In this document: positions 63,958 to 64,000 of the stretch, in pieces | Layout of the letters: each line of letters opens with the position of its first letter | Position numbering within the stretch: position 1 is the first letter of the stretch | Program-made: the position numbers and the translations under genes | The notes under the pieces: model-generated | What the model saw: the letters and a program-made list of their open reading frames with translations, nothing else | The model's database searches: none | Told to the model about the DNA's origin: nothing | Assembly (NCBI GenBank): GCA_036925085.1 | Contig: JAUPFP010000017.1 | Coordinates: 1,518,501 to 1,582,500, forward strand | Length of the DNA: 64,000 nucleotides | Direction: 5' to 3' | Source of the DNA: Brachycybe producta | Taxonomy: Eukaryota; Arthropoda; Diplopoda; Playtdesmida; Andrognathidae

Positions 63958-64000
63958 ATAAGCGTCTGGTGGCCATGTTTACTTATACAATGGTTTCTAG

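Overview
This 64 kb window looks like gene-free, transposon-saturated DNA from an animal nuclear genome, most likely an invertebrate. It is AT-rich, with many poly-A/T, poly-G/C and microsatellite tracts. No open frame is longer than a few hundred bases except inside low-complexity repeats. I found no convincing host exon, tRNA, rRNA or CRISPR array. The animal assignment rests on the mobile elements: L2/CR1-like non-LTR 3' ends, a mariner transposase relic, hAT transposase C-termini, a MADF-type Harbinger-associated frame, and many MITEs with 8-bp target site duplications (TSDs). The species cannot be named from the sequence.

Family labels are mine. A (about 206 bp, ends ACAGGCAATTAG, nine copies) and B (related, six copies plus a fragment) carry GC boxes, CCAAT motifs and often a CRE. 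C is a large palindrome with ends near AGGCTACATC. D ends in TACCTTGTACACAC and E starts at CCTAGTACACACCTGG. Smaller families are F, G, H, J/K, L, M, N, O, P, Q, S, T, U, V, X/Y, Z and AA. Several other inverted-repeat elements are seen once or twice. Most that show a TSD have 8 bp, as in the hAT superfamily. T, V and probably AE look PIF/Harbinger-like (3-bp TSD). U and a relic at 57417-60251 look mariner-like (TA).

Layout: 0.7-10 kb holds A, D, J, AD, S, Q and two LINE tails facing each other. 11-20 kb holds C1, the GG element with H1 inside, FF, L and AG elements, SS and E1. 21-31 kb holds S2 with T inside, a LINE tail, a direct duplication, EE, H2, AB, K with J2 and A5 inside, C2 with F inside, and E2 with two hairpins. 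32-36 kb holds C3, split by a 907-bp element filled with alternating purine-pyrimidine repeats, then KK and LL. 37-48 kb holds II, B and A copies, a hAT C-terminus, nuclear-receptor-like palindromes, a 20-bp minisatellite, L3 with M inside, AE with G2 inside, and a D7-B4 junction. 48-64 kb holds S3, N2, U, C4 with A9 inside, X, a four-deep nest (NN, OO, Z1, AA), the mariner relic invaded by V, Q2 and O (itself carrying P), N3, Y2 with Z2 inside, and C6.

The interest lies in structure rather than genes. Repeated nesting, often with an unoccupied paralogous site elsewhere in the same window, gives internally controlled insertion boundaries and a relative order of transposition. All element and superfamily calls come from reading the sequence by eye; boundaries are approximate unless a TSD is stated.
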